Assembly: GCA_900757415.1 (NCBI GenBank)
Contig: CAAENU010000065.1
Coordinates: 1-49,022, forward strand
DNA length: 49,022 nt
Direction: 5' to 3'
Origin: an uncultured Oscillospiraceae bacterium
GTDB taxonomy: Bacteria; Bacillota; Clostridia; Oscillospirales; Oscillospiraceae
Positions within the stretch are counted from its first letter, which is position 1. The number at the start of each line of letters is the position of its first letter. Below the pieces are notes generated by a model. It was not told the DNA's origin. It saw nothing but the letters and a program-made list of their open reading frames with translations, and searched no databases. Below are positions 42,173 to 48,861 of the stretch, in pieces. A program made the translations under genes and the position numbers.

Positions 42173-42894
42173 ATCAGTTCCTCCCTTCGAAATACGGGGC
42201 CTTCCTTACATACGCGCTTGAGACCGCCGGTGGTCTCGATGGTGCAGCCCATGCACGCGCCGAAGCCGCAGCCCATGCGGGCCTCGAGACTGAGCAGTCC
42301 CGGCTTGTCCGTAGCGGCGCACAGGGCGCGCATCATTACCAGCGGGCCGCAGGCGCAAAAGCTGTCAAAATCATGGGGCAGCACCTGCGTGGCGAGACCC
42401 TTTACGCCATAACTGCCATCCACCGTGGCGATGGTGGTGGGGACGCCCAGCGCAGTGAACTCGCGCTCATAGAATACCTCCCTGCGGGTGTTGAAGCCCA
42501 GCAGCGCCTTGGGATGCTTGCCGGCGGCGATCAGGCGGCGGGCCAGACCGTACAGCGGCGGCGTGCCGATGCCGCCGCCCACCAGCAGCGGATATTGGCC
42601 GCAGGCGGACACATCGAAACCATTGCCGAGACCGGCCAGCACGTTGACCGTTTCGCCCGGATGCATGGCGGAGAGAACGGAGGTCCCTTTTCCCACCTTG
42701 CGGTAGATGATGGTGACGGTATCATCGTCCCAGTCGCAGATGGACAGGGGACGGCGGAGAAAGCCGCCCTCCAGCTGCAGCTCCAGAAACTGCCCCGGCG
42801 CGGTGATGGCGCTGGTGTCGCCCGCCAGACGCATCCGGCAGATTCCGGGGACCAGCAGAACATTTTCAGTGATTTGCAGGGTAAGTTGCTTCAT
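42163..42894 (-). CDS. pyrK: Dihydroorotate dehydrogenase B, electron transfer subunit
   Basis: FAD/[2Fe-2S] subunit that passes electrons from PyrD to NAD+. 243 residues from ATG 42894, after GAGAAGGGAGTCAACAC. Motifs: FLELQLEGGFLRRPLSICDW (FAD), IYRKVGKGTSVLS, LLVGGGIGTPPLYGLA (NAD) and the C-terminal cluster CGFGACMGC followed by C thirteen residues on. An open frame reads through from the leader at 43071, but its N-terminal part lies in the attenuator and is not homologous. First structural gene of the pyrimidine operon. Confidence 0.95.
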   Translation of the reverse strand: MKQLTLQITENVLLVPGICRMRLAGDTSAITAPGQFLELQLEGGFLRRPLSICDWDDDTVTIIYRKVGKGTSVLSAMHPGETVNVLAGLGNGFDVSACGQYPLLVGGGIGTPPLYGLARRLIAAGKHPKALLGFNTRREVFYEREFTALGVPTTIATVDGSYGVKGLATQVLPHDFDSFCACGPLVMMRALCAATDKPGLLSLEARMGCGFGACMGCTIETTGGLKRVCKEGPVFRREELIWQ

Positions 42895-42950
42895 GTGTTG
42901 ACTCCCTTCTCCGGCAGGGGTGGATAACGGCGGGAGGGACGGCCTCCCAT

Positions 42951-42999
42951 AAAAAAAGCCCGGCCTCCGATGATGCGGAAATACATCAACGAAGCCGGG
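42951..42999 (-). terminator. Attenuator terminator in the pyr operon leader
   Basis: On the minus strand CCCGGCTTC (42991-42999) pairs with GGAGGCCGGG (with one G-U), enclosing GATG/CATC, and is followed by seven U (42951-42957), 57 bases before pyrK. It is a strong intrinsic terminator inside the operon leader, so transcription must be able to bypass it. Confidence 0.85.
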
Positions 43000-43123
43000 A
43001 ATCGGAATAGAAAAAACAGGTATCCGCCACAGGGGTAAAAACACCACTGCCACGGGAAACACCAGTCCCACAGGGAGAAAAAGCGCCGCCGGGGATCCAT
43101 TTGTTCTTCGTAGCCGCGGTCAC
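42986..43123 (-). CDS. Predicted pyrL-like leader peptide (45 aa)
   Basis: GTG 43123 follows AAAGGGGCGATAAAT at about eight bases and opens a 45-codon frame whose UGA lies within the left arm/loop of the attenuator hairpin. The last codons before the stop read through U-rich sequence (CUGUUUUUUCUAUUCC), encoding CFFYSDS. E. coli pyrL, the pyrBI leader peptide, has 44 residues with a Phe run at the corresponding place. A ribosome following closely behind a UTP-starved, paused polymerase would cover the hairpin and allow readthrough. Assigned by architecture; the peptide itself has no homolog I recognise. Confidence 0.5.
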   Translation of the reverse strand: MTAATKNKWIPGGAFSPCGTGVSRGSGVFTPVADTCFFYSDSRLR

Positions 43124-43154
43124 ATTTATCGCCCCTTTCCTGTGCATTTCTGAC

Positions 43155-43183
43155 AGGATACCACGCCGGGGGCGGCTTGTCAA
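43155..43183 (-). promoter_or_regulatory. Promoter of the pyrimidine operon
   Basis: Minus strand TTGACA, 17-base spacer, TATCCT. It gives a start near 43148, about 25 bases before the leader-peptide GTG. Confidence 0.75.
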
Positions 43184-43707
43184 GAGGTTATTTGAAAAAG
43201 GGGGGAAATTGGGGAAAGAGGGGGCCTTTTGCCGCGTCCGCCTGCATCAGCAGACGGACGCAGCCGGTCACCGGCAAACTGAGGCGTATATTGGGCACAG
43301 AGGCGGCGGCAATGACCGCACCGTGCGCGGCCGGCTGTTGGACTGGTGGCCCGTGACGCGACGATCCAGCTGGCACGGCACCATTCCCAGGGATCAAGCG
43401 TACCGTGGAACTCCTCTACGATCAGATTGTTATTTTCAAGCAGCTCGCTCAGGTGCTGCCGGTCTGTAAAGGCGCGCATCTTTTCCTGATCTTCCGGCTG
43501 CACGCACAGGCGGATAAACGCATCGGTCACATCATCTGTTGTCAGGCAATTCTGCACGGCCTCTTCAAAATAGGGAATATTTTTCAGAGCTTTGCAGGTG
43601 TTGGCGCGAAGATCGACCCAATATACGGCAAAGAAAGCATTGGAAAGGCCGCCGATGGTATCAAGCTGCGCTTTCAGCTGAGCGTTTACGCTGCGCAGCT
43701 GCGTCTT
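43180..43707 (-). pseudogene. Truncated PAS/GGDEF-type sensor fragment
   Basis: The frame open on minus from 43707 to 43180 begins directly after a stop and has no good start. Its N-terminal part reads QLKAQLDTIGGLSNAFFAVY (coiled-coil then PAS-like), and later EEFHGTLDPWEWCRASWIVA, a pattern seen before GGDEF domains in Clostridia. After IVASR the similarity ends and the composition becomes GC-rich and Arg-rich, as in a frameshift. No GGDEF domain follows. So this is probably a remnant of a larger signalling gene. The assignment to this family is moderate. Confidence 0.5.
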
Positions 43708-43779
43708 TCAGGGTCTTGCCGCGGGTGGTGATTCTGGTATACTTTGGTTCGCCGGTGGGCGTGGCATTGGTGATGGTGA

Positions 43780-44145
43780 TCTCCACAGGGGAACTGGTGG
43801 CTTCATTATACCTTCACCTATCATCCGCCGGAGGACAAGGATGATGAGGACGCGGAGGGAACTTGGACATATAATGGCGAAGAATTCGATGCCTATGATC
43901 TCAAAACGGCACTCCGCGCGATTGCTGCATCCAGCTTCACGGATGAAACACCCACCGGACAGGAGGAAATTTCTCTGACGGTGCATCTGGATAACAAGGA
44001 TTTCCCGACCTTTACGCTGACGCTCTACCGTCTTAACGGTACGAGCTGCATCGCGGCAGTGGATGGAAAAACGGTTGCACTTGTGTCCAGAAGCCAGACC
44101 GTTGATCTGACCGAGGCAGTCAACGAACTGACGCTTGGAAGCTAA
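43780..44145 (+). pseudogene. 5'-truncated C-terminus of a DUF4340-like protein
   Basis: A 121-residue frame follows an in-frame TGA at 43777 and has no usable start codon. It reads TYNGEEFDAYDLKTALRAI, then EEISLTVHLDNKDFPTFTLT and IAAVDGKTVALVSRSQTVDL before ending in TAA. The beta-rich pattern resembles the C-terminal domain of DUF4340 proteins from Clostridia. The upstream part is missing and replaced by unrelated sequence. A strong terminator lies 34 bases after its stop, as for a once-intact gene. Confidence 0.5.
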
Positions 44146-44178
44146 ATATCAAAAGCAAATTATCTCCTACACCTTTCA

Positions 44179-44210
44179 GGGCGCGGGCATCAGGCCCGCG
44201 CCCCGTTTTT
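44179..44210 (+). terminator. Intrinsic terminator after the DUF4340-like fragment
   Basis: GGGCGCGGG and CCCGCGCCC pair around CATCAG, followed by CGTTTTTT. Confidence 0.85.
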
Positions 44211-44220
44211 TGCATGATTG

Positions 44221-44343
44221 TGTTATAAGGCAAAAACGACTGTCCGCAAGTACACCGAAGCGCGGAAGCTGACGCACCGGATACTGAATGAACTGATTGA
44301 GATTGTAACGGTGCTGTCCCTGCCGATCCCGGAAGTGTCGTAA
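44221..44343 (+). pseudogene. Serine recombinase C-terminal fragment (DUF4368-type)
   Basis: In frame: TTVRKYTEARKLTHRILNEL, then IEIVTVLSLPIPEVS and a stop. This matches the tail of large serine recombinases of Tn1549/CTn-type conjugative elements, which typically read VRKYTRA.KLT..MLNELIE followed some 30 residues later by TVLPLP.PEV. Those roughly 30 residues are missing, implying an in-frame internal deletion, and the rest of the gene is gone. It marks a decayed mobile element. Confidence 0.6.
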
Positions 44344-44349
44344 ATACAA

Positions 44350-44441
44350 GAAAAGGCGTAGTCACCGACTACGCCCCCTGTGACCCCGCCGTATAAAAAG
44401 CGAGTGTTCTTACAGTCTTTCAAATACTGTAAGAACACTCA
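44350..44441 (-). terminator. Tandem terminators after the tRNA-Ser genes
   Basis: First hairpin on minus: GAGTGTTCTTACAGT paired with ACTGTAAGAACACTC (44402-44440) followed by GCTTTTTA. A second, GGCGTAGTC/GACTACGCC (44355-44375), is followed by TTTTC. Both end the tRNA-Ser transcript. Confidence 0.8.
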
Positions 44442-44447
44442 TCCTGG

Positions 44448-44536
44448 CGCGGAAGGAGGGATTTGAACCCTCGCGCCGCTTTTGACGGCCTACTCCCTTA
44501 GCAGGGGAGCCCCTTCGGCCACTTGGGTACTTCCGC
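44448..44536 (-). tRNA. tRNA-Ser (GCT)
   Basis: An 89-base class II tRNA with seven-base acceptor stem GCGGAAG/CTTCCGC, anticodon loop CTGCTAA within CTCCC..GGGAG, a long variable arm and the T-arm GGTTCAAATCC. The anticodon GCT reads AGC/AGU serine codons. CCA is not encoded. Confidence 0.95.
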
Positions 44537-44553
44537 AAATATGAAATTGCTGG

Positions 44554-44638
44554 CGGAGAGAGTGGGATTCGAACCCACGGATGCTTTCACATCGCCGGTT
44601 TTCAAGACCGGTGCTTTCGACCACTCAGCCATCTCTCC
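44554..44638 (-). tRNA. tRNA-Ser (TGA)
   Basis: An 85-base class II tRNA with acceptor stem GGAGAGA/TCTCTCC, anticodon loop CTTGAAA (anticodon TGA) within CCGGT..ACCGG, a long variable arm and GGTTCGAATCC. CCA is not encoded. Cotranscribed with tRNA-Ser(GCT), 17 bases apart. Confidence 0.95.
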
Positions 44639-44678
44639 GTATGCGAAAATCCGCGGCAAACCCCCAGACGCAGGATAC

Positions 44679-44707
44679 ATCTTACCATGCCGGCGAGCTT
44701 TTGTCAA
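44679..44707 (-). promoter_or_regulatory. Promoter for the tRNA-Ser pair
   Basis: Minus strand TTGACA, 17-base spacer, TAAGAT, about 40 bases before tRNA-Ser(TGA). Confidence 0.7.
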
Positions 44708-44757
44708 CAGGAAGAAACCCGACTTTATAAAAAAATGAAAAAAACGAAAAATAGGGG

Positions 44758-44786
44758 TTGCAAATCAAAAAAGAGTGTGCTATTAT
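44758..44786 (+). promoter_or_regulatory. Promoter for tRNA-Pro
   Basis: TTGCAA, 17-base spacer, TATTAT, 31 bases before the tRNA. Confidence 0.65.
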
Positions 44787-44817
44787 AAATAAGCTGTCTG
44801 ACATGGCAACAAAATAA

Positions 44818-44894
44818 CCGGGTGTGGCGAAGTTTGGTATCGCGCTTGAATGGGGTTCAAGAGGCCTTGAGTTCGAATCTCAACACTCGGACCA
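44818..44894 (+). tRNA. tRNA-Pro (GGG)
   Basis: 77 bases with encoded CCA. Acceptor stem CCGGGTG/CACTCGG (one G-U), anticodon stem CTTGA/TCAAG with loop ATGGGGT giving anticodon GGG, and T-arm GAGTTCGAATCTC. Confidence 0.93.
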
Positions 44895-44895
44895 A

Positions 44896-44932
44896 AAATA
44901 TCCTTACGCTTTGGCGTGGGGATATTTTTTTA
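44896..44932 (+). terminator. Terminator after tRNA-Pro
   Basis: AAATATCC..ACGC pairs with GCGT.GGGATATTT, followed by TTTT, two bases after the tRNA's CCA. Confidence 0.85.
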
Positions 44933-44948
44933 TTTCTAATGCCGAAAA

Positions 44949-44968
44949 CTCAACACTCCGGCCAAAAG
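44949..44968 (+). repeat. Imperfect copy of the tRNA-Pro 3' end
   Basis: CTCAACACTCCGGCCAAAAG repeats, with few mismatches, the tRNA-Pro 3' sequence CTCAACACTCGGACCAAAAA (44879-44898), about 70 bases downstream. It precedes a second terminator-like hairpin (AAAAGCTGTG..CACGGCTTTTTT, to about 45004). It may be a relic attachment site. Confidence 0.5.
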
Positions 44969-45020
44969 CTGTGCTTTCATTATTCTGAAAACACGGCTTT
45001 TTTGCTTTCAGGAAAGGCTA

Positions 45021-45050
45021 TTGATTTACCCGGTGGTTTGGTGGTATACT
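45021..45050 (+). promoter_or_regulatory. Promoter of the Rrf2 gene with possible operator half-site
   Basis: TTGATT, 18-base spacer, TATACT. The complement across the -10 reads TATACCACCAAACC, resembling the left part of the cysK operator (TATACCAACCAA), so autoregulation is possible. Confidence 0.5.
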
Positions 45051-45079
45051 AACAAAAACGAGGTAAAGGGGGGAACTGC

Positions 45080-45505
45080 ATGATCTCGACAAAGGGACGC
45101 TATTCCATCCGGATCCTGTTGGATCTGGCCCAGCACCGCAGCGGGAAATATATTCCCATGAAAGATGTGGCGGCGCGGCAGGACATTTCATTGAAATACA
45201 TTGAGCGACTGACGCCGGCGCTGAGAACAGCCGGTCTGATCGAAAGCGTTCACGGCATCGGCGGCGGCTATCGGCTGACCCGCGAGCCGGAGGAGTATAC
45301 CCTGTGGGAGATTCTGGTGCTCTCCGAAGGCGATCTGGCGCCGGTAAGTTGTCTGCAGGCCGGTGCCGAACCGTGCGCCCGGGCAGCGGAATGCCGTACC
45401 CTGTCGGTGTGGGAGGGTTATTACAAGCTGACAAAGGACTATTTTTCCGGCATCACGCTGGCAGACCTGCTGGATACGCCGACCGCCGACAATTACGTCA
45501 TATAA
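45080..45505 (+). CDS. Rrf2 family transcriptional regulator
   Basis: A 141-residue winged-helix DNA-binding protein. N-terminus MISTKGRYSIRILLDLAQ, recognition region KDVAARQDISLKYIERL and wing HGIGGGYRLTREPEEYTL. It carries three cysteines in SCLQAGAEPCARAAEC (C-X7-C-X5-C), close to the Fe-S ligand pattern of IscR/NsrR (commonly C-X5-C-X5/7-C) and unlike cysteine-poor CymR. ATG 45080 follows AAAGGGGGGAACTGC. It is convergent with cysK, and the cysK promoter carries a palindrome that could be its operator, so it may couple Fe-S or cysteine status to cysteine synthesis. Confidence 0.9.
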   Translation: MISTKGRYSIRILLDLAQHRSGKYIPMKDVAARQDISLKYIERLTPALRTAGLIESVHGIGGGYRLTREPEEYTLWEILVLSEGDLAPVSCLQAGAEPCARAAECRTLSVWEGYYKLTKDYFSGITLADLLDTPTADNYVI

Positions 45506-45510
45506 GCATG

Positions 45511-45547
45511 GCAAAAGCGCCGCAGATTATATCTGCGGCGCTTTTGC
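45511..45547. terminator. Bidirectional terminator between Rrf2 gene and cysK
   Basis: GCAAAAGCGCCGCAGAT and its complement form a 17-bp near-perfect palindrome with A- and T-runs on opposite sides. Confidence 0.9.
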
Positions 45548-45594
45548 TATAGGAGAGTGAAATGGAAAGGAAATGTTTTGTCAACACAGAAAGC

Positions 45595-46527
45595 TTAGTC
45601 TGCAAACAGCGGTGTAGAGAGGTAACGGTCGCCGGTATCGGGTAAAAGCACCACGATGGTCTTGCCGGCGTTTTCAGGGCGCTTGGCCAGCTGGATGGCG
45701 GCCCACACGGCGGCACCGGAGGAAATGCCTACCAGCACGCCCTCATTCTTGCCGATCTCCTTGCCGGCGGCAAAGGCGTCGTCATTCTCCACAGGGATGA
45801 TCTCATCATAAACCCCGGTATCCAGCACATCGGGAACAAAGCCTGCGCCGATACCCTGAATCTTGTGGGGACCCGCCACACCGGTGGACAGTACGGCAGA
45901 GGATTTTGGTTCCACAGCCACCACCTTGACGGCGGGATTCCGGGACTTCAGGTACTGGCCAACACCGGTAATGGTGCCGCCGGTACCGACGCCGGCCACA
46001 AAGATATCCACCTTGCCGTCGGTATCATCGTAGATCTCGGGGCCGGTGCTGGCAAAATGCGCCTTGGGGTTGGCGGCATTGACAAACTGTCCGGGCACAA
46101 AGCTGTTGGGGATCTCCTTGGCCAGCTCCTCCGCCTTGGCAATAGCACCCTTCATGCCCTTGGCGCCATCGGTAAGCACCAGCTCGGCACCGTAGGCCTT
46201 CATCAGCTGGCGGCGCTCCACGCTCATGGTCTCCGGCATGACGATGATAATGCGGTAGCCGCGTGCCGCCGCCACGGAGGCAAGACCGATGCCGGTGTTG
46301 CCGGAGGTCGGCTCAATGATCACGCTGCCCTCTTTCAGCAGTCCCTTGGCCTCGGCGTCGTCGATCATCGCCTTGGCAATACGATCCTTGACGCTGCCTG
46401 CAGGATTGAAGTATTCCAGCTTTGCCAGCACGGTAGCCTTCAGGTCGTGATTCTTTTCAATATGGGTCAGCTCCAGCAGCGGGGTCTTGCCGATCAGCTG
46501 GTCGGCGGAAGTATAGATATGAGACAT
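45595..46527 (-). CDS. cysK: Cysteine synthase (O-acetylserine sulfhydrylase)
   Basis: PLP enzyme that makes cysteine from O-acetylserine and sulfide. 310 residues. Motifs: GKTPLLEL, the PLP lysine in NPAGSVKDRIAKAMI, PTSGNTGIGLASVAA, VAGVGTGGTITGVGQYLK and GVLVGISSGAAVWAA. ATG 46527 follows AAAGGAGAAATTGTC. Monocistronic, with a strong promoter that has an inverted repeat over the transcription start. Confidence 0.96.
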   Translation of the reverse strand: MSHIYTSADQLIGKTPLLELTHIEKNHDLKATVLAKLEYFNPAGSVKDRIAKAMIDDAEAKGLLKEGSVIIEPTSGNTGIGLASVAAARGYRIIIVMPETMSVERRQLMKAYGAELVLTDGAKGMKGAIAKAEELAKEIPNSFVPGQFVNAANPKAHFASTGPEIYDDTDGKVDIFVAGVGTGGTITGVGQYLKSRNPAVKVVAVEPKSSAVLSTGVAGPHKIQGIGAGFVPDVLDTGVYDEIIPVENDDAFAAGKEIGKNEGVLVGISSGAAVWAAIQLAKRPENAGKTIVVLLPDTGDRYLSTPLFAD

Positions 46528-46686
46528 GACAATTTCTCCTTTACTTATGTAATTAAATGTATATGGCTTTCGTATGATCGGATTCGGTTTCCTGTTCTGT
46601 GAAAATCAAACAGGACAACATCGATGCCCCATGGAAAACAACAGGATGCCGGTACGCATGTTCATCCCTCACAGTTCATTTAATAT

Positions 46687-46737
46687 ACCAACCAAGTATG
46701 TTGGTCATGTTATAGCATAGCCGGTATTATTTGTCAA
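46687..46737 (-). promoter_or_regulatory. cysK promoter and candidate Rrf2 operator
   Basis: Minus strand TTGACA (46732-46737), 17-base spacer, TATAAC (46709-46714). Immediately downstream, covering the predicted start, lies the inverted repeat ACCAAC-N7-GTTGGT (46687-46705). This position suits repression by the neighbouring Rrf2 regulator. The remaining leader of about 160 bases to cysK shows nothing else that I recognise. Confidence 0.65.
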
Positions 46738-46806
46738 GCATCAAATTGAAAAATTTCCAAAAGAAAGTCCTCGCAGCGCAAGGGCAAGCCGCCGTTGTCC
46801 GAGGGG

Positions 46807-46836
46807 TTGACAAACCGCCGCCCGTCCCGCTATAAT
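46807..46836 (+). promoter_or_regulatory. Promoter of the [FeFe] hydrogenase gene
   Basis: TTGACA, 18-base spacer, TATAAT, about 40 bases before the ATG. Confidence 0.75.
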
Positions 46837-46876
46837 ACAATATTTGGATAGGAACATTTTAAGAAAGGATTATACC

Positions 46877-48415
46877 ATGAGAAATATTACATGCAGCATT
46901 GCGGATACCCGCAAGCGTGTTTTTGCCGAGGTGGCGAAGATGGCCTATGACGAGGACTACTCCCGGATGGAAAAGCTGCCGTATGAAATATTGCCCGGCG
47001 AGCAGGCTACAGAGCGGGAATCCATCTTTCTGGAGCGCGCCATCGTGGGCGAGCGGATCCGGCTGGCCATGGGACTGCCGCTTCGTCCCATCGCTCAGCA
47101 CAGTCTGCTGAGCGATGGCGTGGAGGAAAGCGCCGTCGCGGAAAAATACTATGATCCCCCGCTGATCAACCTTATAAAATACGCCTGTAACGCGTGCCCG
47201 CCCACCCATTACGAGGTGACCAACATGTGTCAGGGTTGTCTGGCGCACCACTGCTACCACGCATGCCCCAAGGGGGCGATCTCTTTCAACCGCGGAAAGG
47301 CCCAGATCGACCAGGAAAAATGCATCAAGTGCGGGCGCTGCAAGCAGAGCTGCTCCTATCAGGCGATCATTAAATTTGAGCGTCCCTGCACCGAGGCCTG
47401 CGGCATGAACGCCATCACCAGCGACGAGCGCGGGCGCGCTCAGATCGATCAGGACAAGTGCGTGTCCTGTGGTATGTGTCTGGTAAACTGCCCCTTTGGC
47501 GCCATTGTGGACAAGGGGCAGCTGTTTCAGCTGATCCACGCCATCAATAAGGGTGAAAAGGTGGTGGCCATCATCGCGCCGGCCTTCTGGGGTCAGTTCG
47601 GCGATAAGGTAACGCCGGGGCAGATCAAGGCCGCGATGAAAATGCTGGGTTTTGCCGCGCTGGAAGAGGTGGCCATCGGCGCCGATCTGTGCGCCATTGA
47701 AGAGGCAGAGGAGTTTTTGCACTGTGTGCCGGAAAAACAACCCTTCATGGCGACCTCCTGCTGCCCGGCATGGGCCATGATGGCCAAGAAGGAATTCCCC
47801 GGCATGGCGCCTTATATCTCCATGACCATGACGCCCATGGTGCTGACGGCGCGGCTGATGAAACGCCGTGATCCCAATTGCCGTGTCGCTTTCATCGGCC
47901 CCTGCGCCGCCAAGAAGCTGGAGGCCAGCCGCCGCAGCGTGCGCAGCGAGGTGGACTTCGTGCTGACCTTTGAAGAGCTGCGTGGTATGTTCGAAGCCAA
48001 GCATATCGATTTTGCCCAGATCCCGGACGAGGAATCCCATCTGGAGGCCAGCGCCCCCGGCGTGGGGTTTGCCGCCAGCGGCGGCGTGGCCAAGGCCGTG
48101 GAGGACGTGATCGCCCGCGAGGCGCCCGGACGCGAGGTCAAAACCGTATATGCCGAGGGACTGCGGGAGTGCCGTCAGATGCTGCGCATTGCCCGTACAG
48201 GCAAATATGATGGCTATCTGTTGGAGGGCATGGCCTGCCCCGGCGGCTGCATCGCAGGTGCCGGTACCGTCCGCCCGCCGGAAAAGTCGAAGGCGTGGCT
48301 GGAAAAATACAAAGCGGCCGCGCCGCTGAGCAACCCGCTGGATACGGCGTACATCAAGGATCTCTCCCTGCTGCATGAGGATGGCGAGGAATGGGATCGC
48401 ATCAGCCGGCATTGA
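46877..48415 (+). CDS. Monomeric [FeFe] hydrogenase with ferredoxin-like domains
   Basis: A 512-residue iron-only hydrogenase, likely cytoplasmic. N-terminal region (1-105) unassigned. Residues about 104-206 hold several cysteine clusters: CQGCLAHHCYHACP, CIKCGRCKQSC, CTEAC and CVSCGMCLVNCP, consistent with multiple [4Fe-4S] centres. The H-cluster domain shows L1 TSCCPAW (Cys295/296), L2 GPCAAKKLEA (Cys343) and L3 EGMACPGGCIAGAG (Cys454/458). The L1 form with CCPAW and the L3 ending resemble group B enzymes rather than prototypical group A (TSCCPGW, E.MACPGGC..GGG). ATG 46877 after AAGAAAGGATTATACC. Monocistronic. Confidence 0.92.
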   Translation: MRNITCSIADTRKRVFAEVAKMAYDEDYSRMEKLPYEILPGEQATERESIFLERAIVGERIRLAMGLPLRPIAQHSLLSDGVEESAVAEKYYDPPLINLIKYACNACPPTHYEVTNMCQGCLAHHCYHACPKGAISFNRGKAQIDQEKCIKCGRCKQSCSYQAIIKFERPCTEACGMNAITSDERGRAQIDQDKCVSCGMCLVNCPFGAIVDKGQLFQLIHAINKGEKVVAIIAPAFWGQFGDKVTPGQIKAAMKMLGFAALEEVAIGADLCAIEEAEEFLHCVPEKQPFMATSCCPAWAMMAKKEFPGMAPYISMTMTPMVLTARLMKRRDPNCRVAFIGPCAAKKLEASRRSVRSEVDFVLTFEELRGMFEAKHIDFAQIPDEESHLEASAPGVGFAASGGVAKAVEDVIAREAPGREVKTVYAEGLRECRQMLRIARTGKYDGYLLEGMACPGGCIAGAGTVRPPEKSKAWLEKYKAAAPLSNPLDTAYIKDLSLLHEDGEEWDRISRH

Positions 48416-48443
48416 TGCGTCATTGATTATCGCCGCACCGCAA

Positions 48444-48481
48444 AAGCGGAGCCGACCGGACAGATCCGGTCGGCTCCGCTT
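48444..48481 (+). terminator. Terminator after the hydrogenase gene
   Basis: AAGCGGAGCCGACCGGA and TCCGGTCGGCTCCGCTT form a perfect 17-bp stem around CAGA, with AAAA before and TT after. Confidence 0.8.
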
Positions 48482-48545
48482 CACGCTTCTGGGGACGGGC
48501 ACAGGCAGGCGCATCAATTTACCTGATATTTTTTCAAAAAAGGGG

Positions 48546-48574
48546 TTGACGTAATGACAGAGATATGGTATTCT
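48546..48574 (+). promoter_or_regulatory. Promoter for the tRNA-Leu/tRNA-fMet transcript
   Basis: TTGACG, 17-base spacer, TATTCT, 17 bases before the tRNA. Confidence 0.65.
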
Positions 48575-48591
48575 AATCCTTGCCAGTATCC

Positions 48592-48677
48592 GCCGGTGTG
48601 GTGGAATGGTAGACACAGGAGACTTAAAATCTCCCGGTAGCAATACCGTACCGGTTCGAGTCCGGTCACCGGCACCA
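48592..48677 (+). tRNA. tRNA-Leu (TAA)
   Basis: 86 bases including encoded CCA. Acceptor GCCGGTG/CACCGGC, anticodon arm GGAGA-CTTAAAA-TCTCC (anticodon TAA), long variable arm, T-arm CCGGTTCGAGTCCGG. Confidence 0.95.
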
Positions 48678-48697
48678 ATTCCGGTACAGGTCAATAT

Positions 48698-48773
<76 letters not shown>

Positions 48774-48778
48774 AACAG

Positions 48779-48822
48779 GAACCGCAAACCCATTGATTTC
48801 AAAGGGTTTGCGGTTCTTTTTG
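48779..48822 (+). terminator. Terminator after tRNA-fMet
   Basis: GAACCGCAAACCC and GGGTTTGCGGTTC pair around ATTGATTTCAAA, followed by TTTTTG. Confidence 0.88.
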
Positions 48823-48861
48823 TTTTAACCGCACCCTTAAATCTCTTTGCTCATTTTGCTG

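Noticed and set aside
42895..43071. Hydrophobic in-frame extension of pyrK (GLVFPVAVVFLPLW...).
   Set aside because: It runs through the attenuator hairpin and U7 tract and has no PyrK homology. The alternative 45-codon leader frame fits attenuation better.
42894..43150. PyrR-binding attenuator.
   Set aside because: I looked for the conserved PyrR loop (UCCAGAGAGGCU type) in the leader and did not find it. Only a terminator and a leader frame are visible.
43539..43844. A 101-codon open frame on plus through the fragment region.
   Set aside because: It is the shadow of the minus-strand PAS/GGDEF-like fragment and has no domain of its own.
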